Source of the DNA: Cognatundibacterium oligocarboniphilum
GTDB taxonomy: Bacteria; Pseudomonadota; Gammaproteobacteria; Burkholderiales; Burkholderiaceae_D
Assembly: GCF_013377855.1 (NCBI RefSeq)
Contig: NZ_JABXYJ010000006.1
Span: forward strand, 288,377 to 352,376
Length of the DNA: 64,000 bases
Reading direction: 5' to 3'
Below the pieces are notes generated by a model. It did not search any database. It was not told where the DNA came from and saw only the letters and a program-made list of their open reading frames with translations. Within the stretch, counting starts at the first letter, position 1; the number at the start of each line of letters is the position of its first letter. The position numbers were made by a program, and so were the translations under genes. Shown here in pieces: positions 46,608 through 55,564 of this stretch.

Positions 46608-46613
46608 AACATC

Positions 46614-46697
46614 AAAAAAAATACCCGCAATGACATACGCATTGCGGGCAAACATCCTGACCTTTGGAGGAGAAGCAGTAGGATAGGTGAAATTGTA
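46614..46697 (-). ncRNA. Candidate small RNA with anti-Shine-Dalgarno motif
   Basis: On the minus strand, CCCGCAATG/CATTGCGGG (46624-46648) forms a perfect 9-bp stem followed by TA and eight T, a good intrinsic terminator pointing away from any minus-strand gene. About 20 nt before it the RNA would carry CUUCUCCUCC (46666-46675), complementary to ribosome binding sites. A TACAAT -10-like box at 46692-46697 puts the start near 46684; the -35 is weak. The predicted RNA is about 70 nt. No homologue is known to me. Confidence 0.35.
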
Positions 46698-47064
46698 AAC
46701 ATTCCCGATGACAAGATAATGACAGTTTGGAACATCCCACTTTTCTATGCGTCACAGATCCTGACTCTACCGCATGACGGACCGGACGGTCCTTTCATCG
46801 CAAACGTCTGATTCCTGCAACCTGGAATTTTTCAGAAACCGCCAGAGTTGACTGCGGATCAGCATCAACGGCGCATATCTTTCCGAGTATTGTCGTGTAT
46901 TAGCCGGTATAAAATTTTACAAAAAAATATTCTGCTTTTTTTAAATCAAAATTTTCACTATTGCCACAGCTTCAAGTAGTGGTATCGTCGCCAGGATGTC
47001 TGAATACCGCTGTTGTACAAAGACGTCTACTTGAGCAAACCACTTATCCATCAAAACCTGCCAT
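46698..47064. other. Regulatory gap upstream of the minor-pilin operon
   Basis: No gene is seen here. The AT-rich middle (46910-46960) is followed by nested inverted repeats: TCAAGTAG (46972-46979) with CTACTTGA (47027-47034), enclosing GGTAT (46981-46985) with ATACC (47004-47008). They lie 30-95 bp upstream of the sigma-54-type promoter, where an enhancer-binding activator such as PilR would bind. Confidence 0.4.
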
Positions 47065-47080
47065 TGGTCAGATTATTGCT
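47065..47080 (+). promoter_or_regulatory. Sigma-54 (-24/-12) promoter for the pilin operon
   Basis: TGGTCAG-ATTA-TTGCT at 47065-47080 has the GG-N10-GC spacing and the TTGC(A/T) -12 element of RpoN promoters. Transcription would start near 47091, about 75 bp before pilE. Type IV pilin genes are often RpoN/PilR-dependent. Confidence 0.5.
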
Positions 47081-47167
47081 GTAAAGCATTACAATCTGTA
47101 CCTATAATTGATACAGGAACATTCTGCGCCAACAGCGCGGATGATGGAATAACCGGAGATGACGGCA

Positions 47168-47605
47168 ATGAACAGAGATCATTCTGCAGCAGGCAGAATA
47201 CGAGGCTTTACCCTGATCGAACTTTTAACCGTGATGGCAATTGTGGGGATACTCGCGGCCATTGCCTATCCGTCTTATATTCAGCACGTCATCAAGACGA
47301 ACCGCTCCGCTGCCCAAAGTTTCATTCTGAGTGCGGCCAATAAGCAGGAGCAATACAACCTCGATGCACGGCAATATGCAACCACCATGGCACTTCTTGG
47401 CTTAACCAACATCCCGACTGAAGTATCCAAAAACTATAATGTCACGATAACAGCCAATAACTCGGCAACACCTCCGACGTATACGATTACGGCAACGCCG
47501 ATCGGTAATCAGCTGAACATGGATACGCAGTGCGGGAGCCTGACGATCGATCAGGTGGGAAACAAGGGAATCTCCGGAACAGGCACTGTGTCCGGTTGCT
47601 GGTAA
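47168..47605 (+). CDS. Type IV (minor) pilin PilE-like
   Basis: 145-aa prepilin. The short basic leader ends in RIRG, followed by the mature N-terminus FTLIELLTVMAIVGILAAIAYPSY with the conserved Glu5. Two C-terminal cysteines (QCGS...SGCW) form the probable D-loop disulfide. The ATG at 47168 is preferred to 47159 because GGAG lies nine bases before it but abuts the earlier one. First gene of a minor-pilin cluster, so a role in priming pilus assembly is more likely than major subunit. Confidence 0.88.
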   Translation: MNRDHSAAGRIRGFTLIELLTVMAIVGILAAIAYPSYIQHVIKTNRSAAQSFILSAANKQEQYNLDARQYATTMALLGLTNIPTEVSKNYNVTITANNSATPPTYTITATPIGNQLNMDTQCGSLTIDQVGNKGISGTGTVSGCW

Positions 47606-47626
47606 AAATTATTGAAAAGTTCAATC

Positions 47627-48115
47627 ATGTGTTATCCAGATCCTTCAAGACCACTTCAACGCTACGACAGCTTTGGATTTACACTGGTTGAAATGTTGAC
47701 CGCCATAGCAATCATGGCCATTCTGTCGGCCATCGCTGCCCCAGCGTTCAGAGATTTTATCGCTGGCCAAAAAATTAAAACGGCCACCTATGATCTGTCC
47801 TATACACTCACTTTTGCACGCAGCGAAGCGATCAAACGCAATAGCAATGTCACCATCGCAGCAGCCAGCGGTGGCTGGCAAAATGGCTGGGCAGTCAATG
47901 CAGGCACAATCAATATCAATCAGCACGAATCTGTTCCTGGTCTGACCATTACCGGCCCGGGTGCCAGCATTATTTACAGCTCAAACGGGCGCATTCAGGC
48001 AACCGCTAATCAGACATTCGCCATCAGCAGCACAACTAACCCTAATTCGTCACCACGCTGCATCACGATTAACCTGAGCGGGTTACCCAACACCAAGAAA
48101 GGGGCCTGTTCATGA
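47627..48115 (+). CDS. fimT: Minor pseudopilin FimT/GspH-like
   Basis: 162-aa prepilin-like protein. The leader ends at SFG before FTLVEMLTAIAIMAILSAIAAPAF (Glu5 present), and the body has the GspH/FimT pattern of beta strands with a C-terminal cysteine pair (PRCITI...GACS). The start is either TTG 47612 or ATG 47627; the latter is taken. The stop overlaps pilV by four bases (ATGA). FimT proteins in some naturally competent bacteria bind DNA. Confidence 0.85.
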   Translation: MCYPDPSRPLQRYDSFGFTLVEMLTAIAIMAILSAIAAPAFRDFIAGQKIKTATYDLSYTLTFARSEAIKRNSNVTIAAASGGWQNGWAVNAGTININQHESVPGLTITGPGASIIYSSNGRIQATANQTFAISSTTNPNSSPRCITINLSGLPNTKKGACS

Positions 48116-48699
48116 ACTTTCATCGGAAAATCCGCCCTATTCAAGCAGGTTACAGCATGATCGAAGTGCTGGTGACGCTGGTGATTCTGATGCTGGGTCT
48201 GCTTGGTCTGGTAGGGCTGATGCTGTTAAGCCAGCGCTCAGAAATGGAATCCTATCAACGCGCTCAGGCGCTGGTGTTGCTGCAGGATATGGCTGGACGT
48301 ATTAATGCAAATCGTACCGCAGCCCCATGCTATGCAATCACAACGGATGCCATCAATGGCACCCCATACCTCGGGGTGAGTTCCAGCGTCACACCATCGT
48401 GTTCGTCAGGCTCAGTCGAAGCCTATACCCTTGCCAATAATGACTTGACGGCCTGGAATAATTTACTTACCGGTACTGCAGAACAAAGCGGCACAACGAA
48501 TCTGGGAGCGATGATCGGCGCCCGCGGCTGCGTCAGTTTTGACTCAGCAAGCGGTACTTATCTGGTCACCGTCGCCTGGCAAGGAAATGGAAAAACTGCC
48601 GCGCCCGGATCCGGACTGTCTTGCGGTAAAGGTCTGTATGGCGATGAAACCATGCGGCGTGTTGTCAGTATGCCTTTGCAGATCGCTAACCTGAATTGA
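48112..48699 (+). CDS. pilV: Type IV pilus minor pilin PilV
   Basis: 195-aa prepilin with leader end QAG, then YSMIEVLVTLVILMLGLLGLVGLMLLS. The pattern SMIEVLV.LVI...GLLGL is diagnostic for PilV. Four or more cysteines lie in the globular part. The family helps initiate pili and links to the PilY1 adhesin. It is translationally coupled to fimT. Confidence 0.92.
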   Translation: MNFHRKIRPIQAGYSMIEVLVTLVILMLGLLGLVGLMLLSQRSEMESYQRAQALVLLQDMAGRINANRTAAPCYAITTDAINGTPYLGVSSSVTPSCSSGSVEAYTLANNDLTAWNNLLTGTAEQSGTTNLGAMIGARGCVSFDSASGTYLVTVAWQGNGKTAAPGSGLSCGKGLYGDETMRRVVSMPLQIANLN

Positions 48700-48701
48700 T
48701 C

Positions 48702-49745
48702 ATGATGAATACGACTGTCTCTCCGCTCCCTCGACCTTATACCGGCGATTATCAGACAGGTCTGTCTCTGGTCGAATTAATGATTTCCATCACTATCGGG
48801 CTGCTACTGCTGACGGGGATTGCCATGCTGATCACTCAGCAAAGCAGTAGCCGCACAGAAATTGATAAATCAGGACGACAGATAGAGAATGGGCGTTACG
48901 CATTAACACTGTTGCAGGATGATATCCAGCATGCCGGGTACTACGGGCAATATTCTGGCGCGCTCACCACACTGACCGCATTACCAAACCCCTGCGCTAC
49001 CGATATCGCCAGCATTGACGCGTCTCTGGCCATGCCACTGCAAGGTTACGATGCACCAACAACAGTTCCCGACCCGCTGTCCACCTGCCTGCCAGATGCC
49101 AATCACGTCAGTGGAACAGATATTCTCGTGGTGCGCAGACTGGAAGCAGATGATACGCTTCCCACAATTTCCACCGCAGTTCCCGGTCAAATTTACGTGC
49201 AGGCGACCCCGGACGGTAAAGTGACCGGTTCCGGCAGTGATACCAGCGTGTTTAACCTGACGCAAAAAGATGGAACAACACCGGCTGAATTGCGTAAATA
49301 CGTGGAACATATTTATTTCATCAGTCCATGCAATGTCTATGCTCCCGGAGCCACAACCTGCACAGGAACAGCAGATGATGGCAACCCGGTACCAACGCTT
49401 AAACGGCTGGAAATGTCCGTCACATCGGGAACGACTACGCTTGTCGTAACTCCATTGGTAGATGGTATCCAGAATATGCAGCTTGATTATGGGATTGATA
49501 ATACAGGATCAGGTGTTCCGGCATTACCGTTTGTCACGGCACCTAATGTGGCTGACTGGCCAAACGTGATGGAGATACAGGTTAATCTGCTGGCGCGAAA
49601 CAGTGAAACCACGACCGGTTATGTAGACAGCAAAGCGTATAACATGGGACTTGCCGGAACGGTAGGACCATTCTCCGACGCATACAAGCGCCATATCTAT
49701 ACCGCTGCAGTACGCGCCATCAACCCCAGTGGCCGGAGAGAATAA
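48702..49745 (+). CDS. pilW: Type IV pilus minor pilin PilW
   Basis: 347-aa large minor pilin. The leader ends QTG before LSLVELMISITIGLLLLTGIAMLI, with Glu5 present. ATG codons at 48702 and 48705 follow the pilV stop directly. The globular part carries the typical insertion with internal cysteines. PilW, PilV and PilX form the tip-priming complex in characterised systems. Confidence 0.92.
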   Translation: MMNTTVSPLPRPYTGDYQTGLSLVELMISITIGLLLLTGIAMLITQQSSSRTEIDKSGRQIENGRYALTLLQDDIQHAGYYGQYSGALTTLTALPNPCATDIASIDASLAMPLQGYDAPTTVPDPLSTCLPDANHVSGTDILVVRRLEADDTLPTISTAVPGQIYVQATPDGKVTGSGSDTSVFNLTQKDGTTPAELRKYVEHIYFISPCNVYAPGATTCTGTADDGNPVPTLKRLEMSVTSGTTTLVVTPLVDGIQNMQLDYGIDNTGSGVPALPFVTAPNVADWPNVMEIQVNLLARNSETTTGYVDSKAYNMGLAGTVGPFSDAYKRHIYTAAVRAINPSGRRE

Positions 49746-50216
49746 ATGATGTATCAAGCACGCTACAAAATGAAGCATCAGCGCGGAGCGACTTTTCTGG
49801 TCAGCCTGGTGATGCTGATCGTCCTGACTCTACTGGTCGTCTCAGCAATCCGGATGGGCAATGCCAACCTGAAAACTGTTGGCAATATGCAGGCCAAAAA
49901 CGAAGCCGCAGCAGCAGCGCAACAGGCAATTGAAACCATCATGAGCAATCTGAATAATTTTTATACGCCGGTCGCCCAGACAATCAGCGTTGATATCAAT
50001 AACGATGGCGTGCCTGATTACACGGTTAATACCTCTGCGGCGGTATGTCTGAAAATGGTTCCGGTCGAAGGTTACAGCGTTGAGTTTGCCCAGTCGGCGC
50101 CGAAAGACACTTACTGGGATATCAAAGCTGTCGTTACCGATAACCGGACCGGTGCCTCGGTCACCTTACATCAGGGTGCAAAAGTACGCATGGATGCAAC
50201 AGCAACCTGCACATAG
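49746..50216 (+). CDS. pilX: Type IV pilus minor pilin PilX
   Basis: 156-aa protein with leader end RG, then ATFLVSLVMLIVLTLLVVSAIRM, and the segment NANLKTVGNMQAKNEAAAAAQQAIE common to PilX. The residue at mature position 5 is Val/Leu-like instead of Glu, as is usual for this tip pilin. GGAG sits seven bases before the ATG, which directly abuts the pilW stop. Confidence 0.9.
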   Translation: MMYQARYKMKHQRGATFLVSLVMLIVLTLLVVSAIRMGNANLKTVGNMQAKNEAAAAAQQAIETIMSNLNNFYTPVAQTISVDINNDGVPDYTVNTSAAVCLKMVPVEGYSVEFAQSAPKDTYWDIKAVVTDNRTGASVTLHQGAKVRMDATATCT

Positions 50217-50238
50217 AAATTTGACGGACGATCTGCCA

Positions 50239-50262
50239 GACAGGCAGGTTCACCTGCCTGTC
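50239..50262 (+). repeat. Intercistronic hairpin between pilX and pilY1
   Basis: GACAGGCAGGT and ACCTGCCTGTC are perfect 11-bp complements separated by two bases (TC). No T-run follows, so it is better read as an mRNA-stabilising or processing hairpin that could set pilX and pilY1 levels than as a terminator. Confidence 0.55.
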
Positions 50263-50324
50263 GGAACAAATGCCGGATAACCGTATTTTGAACTGCTACA
50301 GAAACGTATCATCAGGAGTTTGCG

Positions 50325-53300
50325 ATGAAATTTTCAAGATTTTTCCATACGATACTGCTTGCGCTACTGGCGTTGAGTGCCTTTACCAGCCAGGCTGCCG
50401 ATACAGACATATTTAACCAACCGCCCGGAGTAACGCCACCAGCGCCGAATATCATTTTCATTCTGGACAATACGGCAAACTGGTCGAAAGCATCTCAAAA
50501 ATGGTCCGGCTCGCCTACCCAGGGCCAGGCGGAACTGATTGCGATCAAAAATTTTGTTGCCGGCTTAACCCAGCCGGCCAACGTCGGCCTGATGATGTTT
50601 GACGTCAGCACCAAAGATGGCAGTTATGTACGTTATGGCGTACGCAGCATGAGCGTCAGCAATAACAATGCCGCATTGCAGGATATTGTTTCTTATATCT
50701 CGGCAAACGTGAATTCACCCAGCGAAAAGATCAATCAGTCTTCTGGCGATTATGCCAATGCGCTATATGAAACCTGGCTTTACCTGACTGGCGCCAATAG
50801 CTGGGCCGGTATGGCAGCCAATGCTGACTATTCGGGCAACGCCGTCAGTCACACACCGGCAGGAGAAGGGTTGAGCAGTAACTTCGCCTACAAAGGCTCC
50901 GCCAACGGTTCGGCCTACAACACGCCAATCAATACTAATGGTTGCGCTAAAACCTACATTATTTTTATCGGTAACAACCGGCAGGGACAACTCCCCCCCA
51001 CACCCAGTGCCAGCGATCCGGCAGCGACAACACTTACAGCCTATCACTACACATCCACACCCGATGTCCAGTCTGCGTGGGCGCGTTTCCTGCACCTGCG
51101 GCCGGATCTGACGCCAGGCAGTGTCGCTGCCACCAACGGCTCCGTCACCACTTACACAATTGATGCCTACAATGCGCAGCAAAATGTGGCATTTACAAGC
51201 ATGATGAAAAACATGGCCAAAAATGGTGGCGGTCAATACTTCCAGGCTGGCAGCGATCAGGCGCTGGCAGCCGCATTGCAAAATATTCTGGCCCAGATTC
51301 AGGCAGTCAACTCTGTATTTGCATCTGCGTCTCTGCCGGTATCCGTCAGTGTGCGCGGCAGTTATCTGAATCAGGTATATCTGGGTGTTTTCCGTCCCGA
51401 TCCGATGGCAGCTCCGAACTGGGTTGGTAATCTGAAGCAGTATCAGCTCGGCGTCGATACCGCAACCACGCCACCAACGCTGTTCCTCGCAGATAGTCTC
51501 GGCGCACCGGTAGAAAACCAGACCACCGGTTTTATCAATCCGAGCGCAGTCAGCTTCTGGACTCAGTCTTCAACCTTCTGGGATCCGTCTTATTATGTCA
51601 ATTCGCAAGGTGTCGGCGGTAATTCAGACTCGCCGGATGGTGACCTGGTTGAAAAAGGAGCCGCAGCACAATACGTGCGTACGACCTACGCAACCAGCCA
51701 GACCAGTCGTAACATCTATACCTGTACAGGGAATTGTACCGGCGGATCATTATTATCCGCCACACCATTCGATACCAGCAATAGCGCCATCACCAATACC
51801 ATGCTGGGTGCCACAAGCACTGCAGATCATGATTCCATCATCAACTGGGTTCGTGGCGGCAATACGCAACTTGATGATAATCCATCGCCTGTAGCAACGA
51901 CTTCCTATATCCGTGGCTTTAATCACGGCGACGTATTACATTCACGCCCGGCAGTTGTAAACTACAACCGTACTGCGGATGACGTCATGCTGTTTTACGG
52001 CGGCAATGACGGCATCCTGCATGCTATAAAAGGGGGCCAGAATATCTCTAATAATGACGGCAGTGAACTGTGGGGCTTCATCGCTTCCGAGCACTTTCCG
52101 CAATTCAAACGGATGCGCGACCACGCTCCGCTGATTTCGACAACCAATCCCAAACCTTACTTTATGGATGGGTCGGCAACGGTATATACCTATTCTTCTG
52201 CTGGCGATGGCAAGATCGATTACACCCGCGGTGACAAGGCCTACCTGTTTGTCACCATGCGACGGGGTGGTCGCTTTGTCTACGCGCTGGATGTCAGCAA
52301 TCCGGCAGCACCAAAATTCCTTTGGAAACACAGCAATACCGATACGGGATTCACCGAACTCGGCCAAACCTGGTCGGACATGAGAGTCGCGAAACTGCGT
52401 TATCAGGCTAATCCGGTTTTGATCTTCGGAATGGGGTATGACGCTACAGCGAATGATCCTATCATACAAGGCACGGCAACCATGGGGCGTGGCGTGATGG
52501 TGCTCGATGCAACAACCGGCGCCCTGATCTGGCAGGCCGGCACGTCCGTATCGGGAGCGCTTTACAACCTGACCGTACCGGGTATGAGCTACGCCATTCC
52601 ATCCAATGTTGCCCTGTATGACTCCAATGGTGATGGAAATATTGATCGGATTTATGTCGCCGATACTGGTGCCAACGTCTGGCGCATCAACGTCGATGAC
52701 GCCATGCCTGCCAACTGGACAGTGACGAAACTGGCCTCACTGGGAGGCACCGGCATCAATGCACGGAAATTTCTCTATCCGCCCGATATTATCCCTGCCA
52801 CTACCAGCAACAACTTCGACTCTTTGCTGATCGGATCGGGGGATCGTGAACACCCCTTTGATACCACCATCCAGAATCGCTACTACATGATCAAGGATGA
52901 TCACAGCCTCAATGCAGTCAGAGCGACCCCGATCATTGAAGGTGCTGCCGGATCAACAACCGGCGTCTCTGGTCAACTGTATGATGTGACCGCCGATACT
53001 GTGCAAATGGGCACTGCAGCCCAGGTTGCCGCCACCAATACTGCACTGACCACGGCAAGCGGATGGTATGTCGCCCTGAGTCCTGGTGAAAAAGTGGTGA
53101 GCGGCTCAACGACCCTGGCAGGAACTGTTGTTTTCGCCACCAATTTACCTGCAACAGCAGCAACCAATACCTGTACCGGTAATCTCGGTGAGGCACGCAT
53201 CTATATGCTGAACTACCTCAACGGCGCGTCGACCTTTGATGTCAATCAGAGCCACACGCTGACCATTACGGATCGCTACTCCGTCCGTGCCGGCGGCGGA

Positions 53301-53444
53301 TACCCACCGACCCCGGTTCCGATCTCTGTGCAGATTAACGGTAAGACCTATCAGGGTGTGATCAGCGGCACCAAGGTTATTACACCACCGGCACCAACAC
53401 TCGGTCGCCGTTACCGGACATACTGGCAGCGAAATATCGATTAA
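50325..53444 (+). CDS. pilY1: Type IV pilus tip adhesin/biogenesis factor PilY1
   Basis: 1039-aa exported protein. The signal peptide ends at SQAA (about 25). The N-terminal half has a von Willebrand A-like domain starting FILDNTANW (about 46); the C-terminal beta-propeller (about 560-900) contains the calcium loop DSNGDGNID (766-774) needed for pilus extension/retraction control in P. aeruginosa. AGGAG lies seven to eight bases upstream of the ATG. The MIDAS motif is degenerate (D-N-T-A-N for D-x-S-x-S). Confidence 0.93.
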   Translation: MKFSRFFHTILLALLALSAFTSQAADTDIFNQPPGVTPPAPNIIFILDNTANWSKASQKWSGSPTQGQAELIAIKNFVAGLTQPANVGLMMFDVSTKDGSYVRYGVRSMSVSNNNAALQDIVSYISANVNSPSEKINQSSGDYANALYETWLYLTGANSWAGMAANADYSGNAVSHTPAGEGLSSNFAYKGSANGSAYNTPINTNGCAKTYIIFIGNNRQGQLPPTPSASDPAATTLTAYHYTSTPDVQSAWARFLHLRPDLTPGSVAATNGSVTTYTIDAYNAQQNVAFTSMMKNMAKNGGGQYFQAGSDQALAAALQNILAQIQAVNSVFASASLPVSVSVRGSYLNQVYLGVFRPDPMAAPNWVGNLKQYQLGVDTATTPPTLFLADSLGAPVENQTTGFINPSAVSFWTQSSTFWDPSYYVNSQGVGGNSDSPDGDLVEKGAAAQYVRTTYATSQTSRNIYTCTGNCTGGSLLSATPFDTSNSAITNTMLGATSTADHDSIINWVRGGNTQLDDNPSPVATTSYIRGFNHGDVLHSRPAVVNYNRTADDVMLFYGGNDGILHAIKGGQNISNNDGSELWGFIASEHFPQFKRMRDHAPLISTTNPKPYFMDGSATVYTYSSAGDGKIDYTRGDKAYLFVTMRRGGRFVYALDVSNPAAPKFLWKHSNTDTGFTELGQTWSDMRVAKLRYQANPVLIFGMGYDATANDPIIQGTATMGRGVMVLDATTGALIWQAGTSVSGALYNLTVPGMSYAIPSNVALYDSNGDGNIDRIYVADTGANVWRINVDDAMPANWTVTKLASLGGTGINARKFLYPPDIIPATTSNNFDSLLIGSGDREHPFDTTIQNRYYMIKDDHSLNAVRATPIIEGAAGSTTGVSGQLYDVTADTVQMGTAAQVAATNTALTTASGWYVALSPGEKVVSGSTTLAGTVVFATNLPATAATNTCTGNLGEARIYMLNYLNGASTFDVNQSHTLTITDRYSVRAGGGYPPTPVPISVQINGKTYQGVISGTKVITPPAPTLGRRYRTYWQRNID

Positions 53445-53471
53445 TCCTCCTTGAAAAAGGTTCCCCCGGCT

Positions 53472-53508
53472 AACGCCCTCATGTGATGAGCAATCGCTTT
53501 GAGGGCGT
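53472..53508 (+). repeat. Hairpin after pilY1
   Basis: ACGCCCTCA and TGAGGGCGT pair across a 19-nt loop shortly after the pilY1 stop. There is no T-run, so termination would be inefficient. Confidence 0.4.
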
Positions 53509-53620
53509 CATTGTCAGGGCGTTGCAGCCTCGCATTCGTTTTATACACCCGTTTTGAGCAGGCACCGGAACAGCATTTTGTGAAAAAATAAGCGTTCAAC
53601 CGAACCCTCCCGCCCGACTC

Positions 53621-54223
53621 ATGAACGCGCGTCTTCTGAAGTTTTTATTGTGCTCCCTGGCCTTACATCTGACATGTTTGTGGATTTTCTGGCGGGGAGA
53701 CTTCGCTCCCTATGGCACCGTCAAAACTCTGCCCGGTAAAGTAACGGCACCTTCAGGGTTGACGATCCGTATTGTGGCAAGCAGCAAAAACCAGAATCCA
53801 GCCATACCTGTGCCCTCCAAAGAGGAAGTGCCGGCAGAGACGCACGATTCATCTGTGAATATAAAAAACTCAAACGAGCAGGCAAAACTGCAGACTGAAA
53901 ACGTTTTATCTGAAAATTATTTCCCGGCGGGCAGTCTGACCCGCTTGCCAGAACCAGTCACCGATATCGACTTGAATATCCCTGCTATCGATGAAGTAGC
54001 TGTGGCAGGAAAAACAGAACTGACGCTGCTGATTGATAGCGACGGCACCGTCGTCAACGTTCTGGAATCTGGTGAGAACGAGGATGAATGGGCTTTTTCC
54101 AGATTGATCGCACAACATTTCCGGAATGCCCGCTTTATACCGGGGGAAATCAATGGAAAAGCGGTGAAGTCTGCATTGAAAATCACGGTGATCAGCGAAC
54201 CCCGTCTCAAACAGGGCGATTGA
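53621..54223 (+). CDS. TonB C-terminal-like protein with one TM anchor
   Basis: 200-aa protein: a short cytoplasmic head, one TM helix (about 6-24), a variable linker of about 85 residues, then a domain resembling the TonB C-terminus (FPAGSLTRLPEPVTDIDL; ELTLLIDSDGTVVNVLESG; FRNARFIPGEINGKAV). The pattern of a strand ending IDSDG.V and the RF.PG...G..V segment is typical of TonB and TolA C-domains. It lacks the Pro-Lys/Pro-Glu repeats of true TonB, and no exbBD genes are near. Position behind pilY1 suggests an envelope role linked to the pilus, which is inference. Confidence 0.6.
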   Translation: MNARLLKFLLCSLALHLTCLWIFWRGDFAPYGTVKTLPGKVTAPSGLTIRIVASSKNQNPAIPVPSKEEVPAETHDSSVNIKNSNEQAKLQTENVLSENYFPAGSLTRLPEPVTDIDLNIPAIDEVAVAGKTELTLLIDSDGTVVNVLESGENEDEWAFSRLIAQHFRNARFIPGEINGKAVKSALKITVISEPRLKQGD

Positions 54224-54349
54224 CGGTGCAACGTTATCCAGACTCAGCGTCACACCGTAACAGCCTATATATTGACGTCAGCATTTTCCTGCCCTGACGT
54301 CAAAAATAACGAGACAGTTCAGGTAAACATTAACCGTCGCGGCGTATAC

Positions 54350-55564
54350 TCAATCTGCGATTGACACCGGCTCCTCATAATGCAGTTCGCGCATGGCACT
54401 GAAACCTGCCCGCAGATCGGCAATCAGATCCGGCACTGCTTCCAGACCGACATGCAGGCGCAGCATCGGCGACTGCCAGCTTTCTGCTTTAACGGTACGG
54501 TAATTCGCTGGCCGGGTCGGCAGTATCAGGCTTTCATATCCTCCCCAACTGAAACCGATACCGAATAACTGCGTCCGGTCAATCAATGCCGCAACCTGTG
54601 ATTCCACGATATCCTGCCGGAATACCACTCCCATCAGACCGCAGGCATATTCAGGTCGGAAATCACGCTTCCATAATGCGTGGCCTGCAGTCCCCTCCAA
54701 TGGCGGATACAGAATTTCTGCCACTTCCGGTTGTTGCTGCAGCCAGCGAGCAATCTGCTGCGCGCTGTCACGGTGCACAGCCAACCGTGCTGCCATCGTC
54801 CGCAAACCACGTAAGGCCAGCGCTGCATCATCACCACCAACAGACATTCCCAGTTGCCGGTAAGTGTCACGAATACGCTGATGCAAAGCCTCATTCGTCA
54901 GAATTGCCCCCATCAGCGCATCGGAATGGCCGACGATGTATTTCGTCGCCGCATGAATCGATACATCCACACCCAGCTTAAAAGAAGCCCAGCCAATCGG
55001 TGTTGCCCAGGTGCTGTCAGAAACGACCACAGCATCCGCTGCATGCGCAGCAGCAGCAATCGCGGGAATATCCTGAACTTCAAATGTCAGAGAACCGGGA
55101 GATTCCACAAATACAACACGGGTTTCCGGTTCAATCAGCGCGGCAATACCGGCACCGATCAACGGGTCGTAGTAAGTGGTGCGAATTCCATGCTGCTTTA
55201 ACAGACCATCACAAAACTGACGCGTCGGGTCGTATACCGTATCGACCATCAGCAGATGATCTCCGGGGTTCAGCAAGGCCAGCAAAGTCGTGGTGATGGC
55301 AGATAATCCTGAAGAAGTCAGCATGCAGGCTGCCGCACCCTCGGCTGCGCATAGCGCTTCCTCCAATGCCAGCGTAGTCTCGGTCGCGTGACGACCATAA
55401 GAACGACGGGTACCGTTGGCCTCTTTCAGTGCGGCACAATCGGGAAACAGCATTGTCGAAGCACGCACCAGCGGCGGATTGACTGGCCCATGGTGTGATT
55501 TCCCCTTACGCCCGGCATGGGTCAGGCGGGTGGCAGTTTGCAGATCGCTGGTATGTTTGCGCAT
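54350..55564 (-). CDS. metC: Cystathionine beta-lyase-like PLP enzyme
   Basis: 404-aa Cys/Met-metabolism PLP enzyme. The cofactor lysine is Lys208 in HAATKYIVGHSDALMG, with Asp183 (VSDSTWATP) pairing to the pyridine nitrogen and the YGRHAT loop contributed to the neighbouring subunit. The GWASFKLGVDVS segment favours the MetC (cystathionine beta-lyase) branch over gamma-synthase. The gene is divergent from an Lrp-type regulator and probably controlled by it. Exact substrate (cystathionine or another sulfur amino acid) is not certain. Confidence 0.85.
   Translation of the reverse strand: MRKHTSDLQTATRLTHAGRKGKSHHGPVNPPLVRASTMLFPDCAALKEANGTRRSYGRHATETTLALEEALCAAEGAAACMLTSSGLSAITTTLLALLNPGDHLLMVDTVYDPTRQFCDGLLKQHGIRTTYYDPLIGAGIAALIEPETRVVFVESPGSLTFEVQDIPAIAAAAHAADAVVVSDSTWATPIGWASFKLGVDVSIHAATKYIVGHSDALMGAILTNEALHQRIRDTYRQLGMSVGGDDAALALRGLRTMAARLAVHRDSAQQIARWLQQQPEVAEILYPPLEGTAGHALWKRDFRPEYACGLMGVVFRQDIVESQVAALIDRTQLFGIGFSWGGYESLILPTRPANYRTVKAESWQSPMLRLHVGLEAVPDLIADLRAGFSAMRELHYEEPVSIAD

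Noticed and set aside
46382..46735. Minus-strand open frame overlapping the end of the PBP gene
   Set aside because: It is a shadow of the PBP coding frame, with no ribosome binding site and no recognisable domain. It does not account for the minus-strand terminator.
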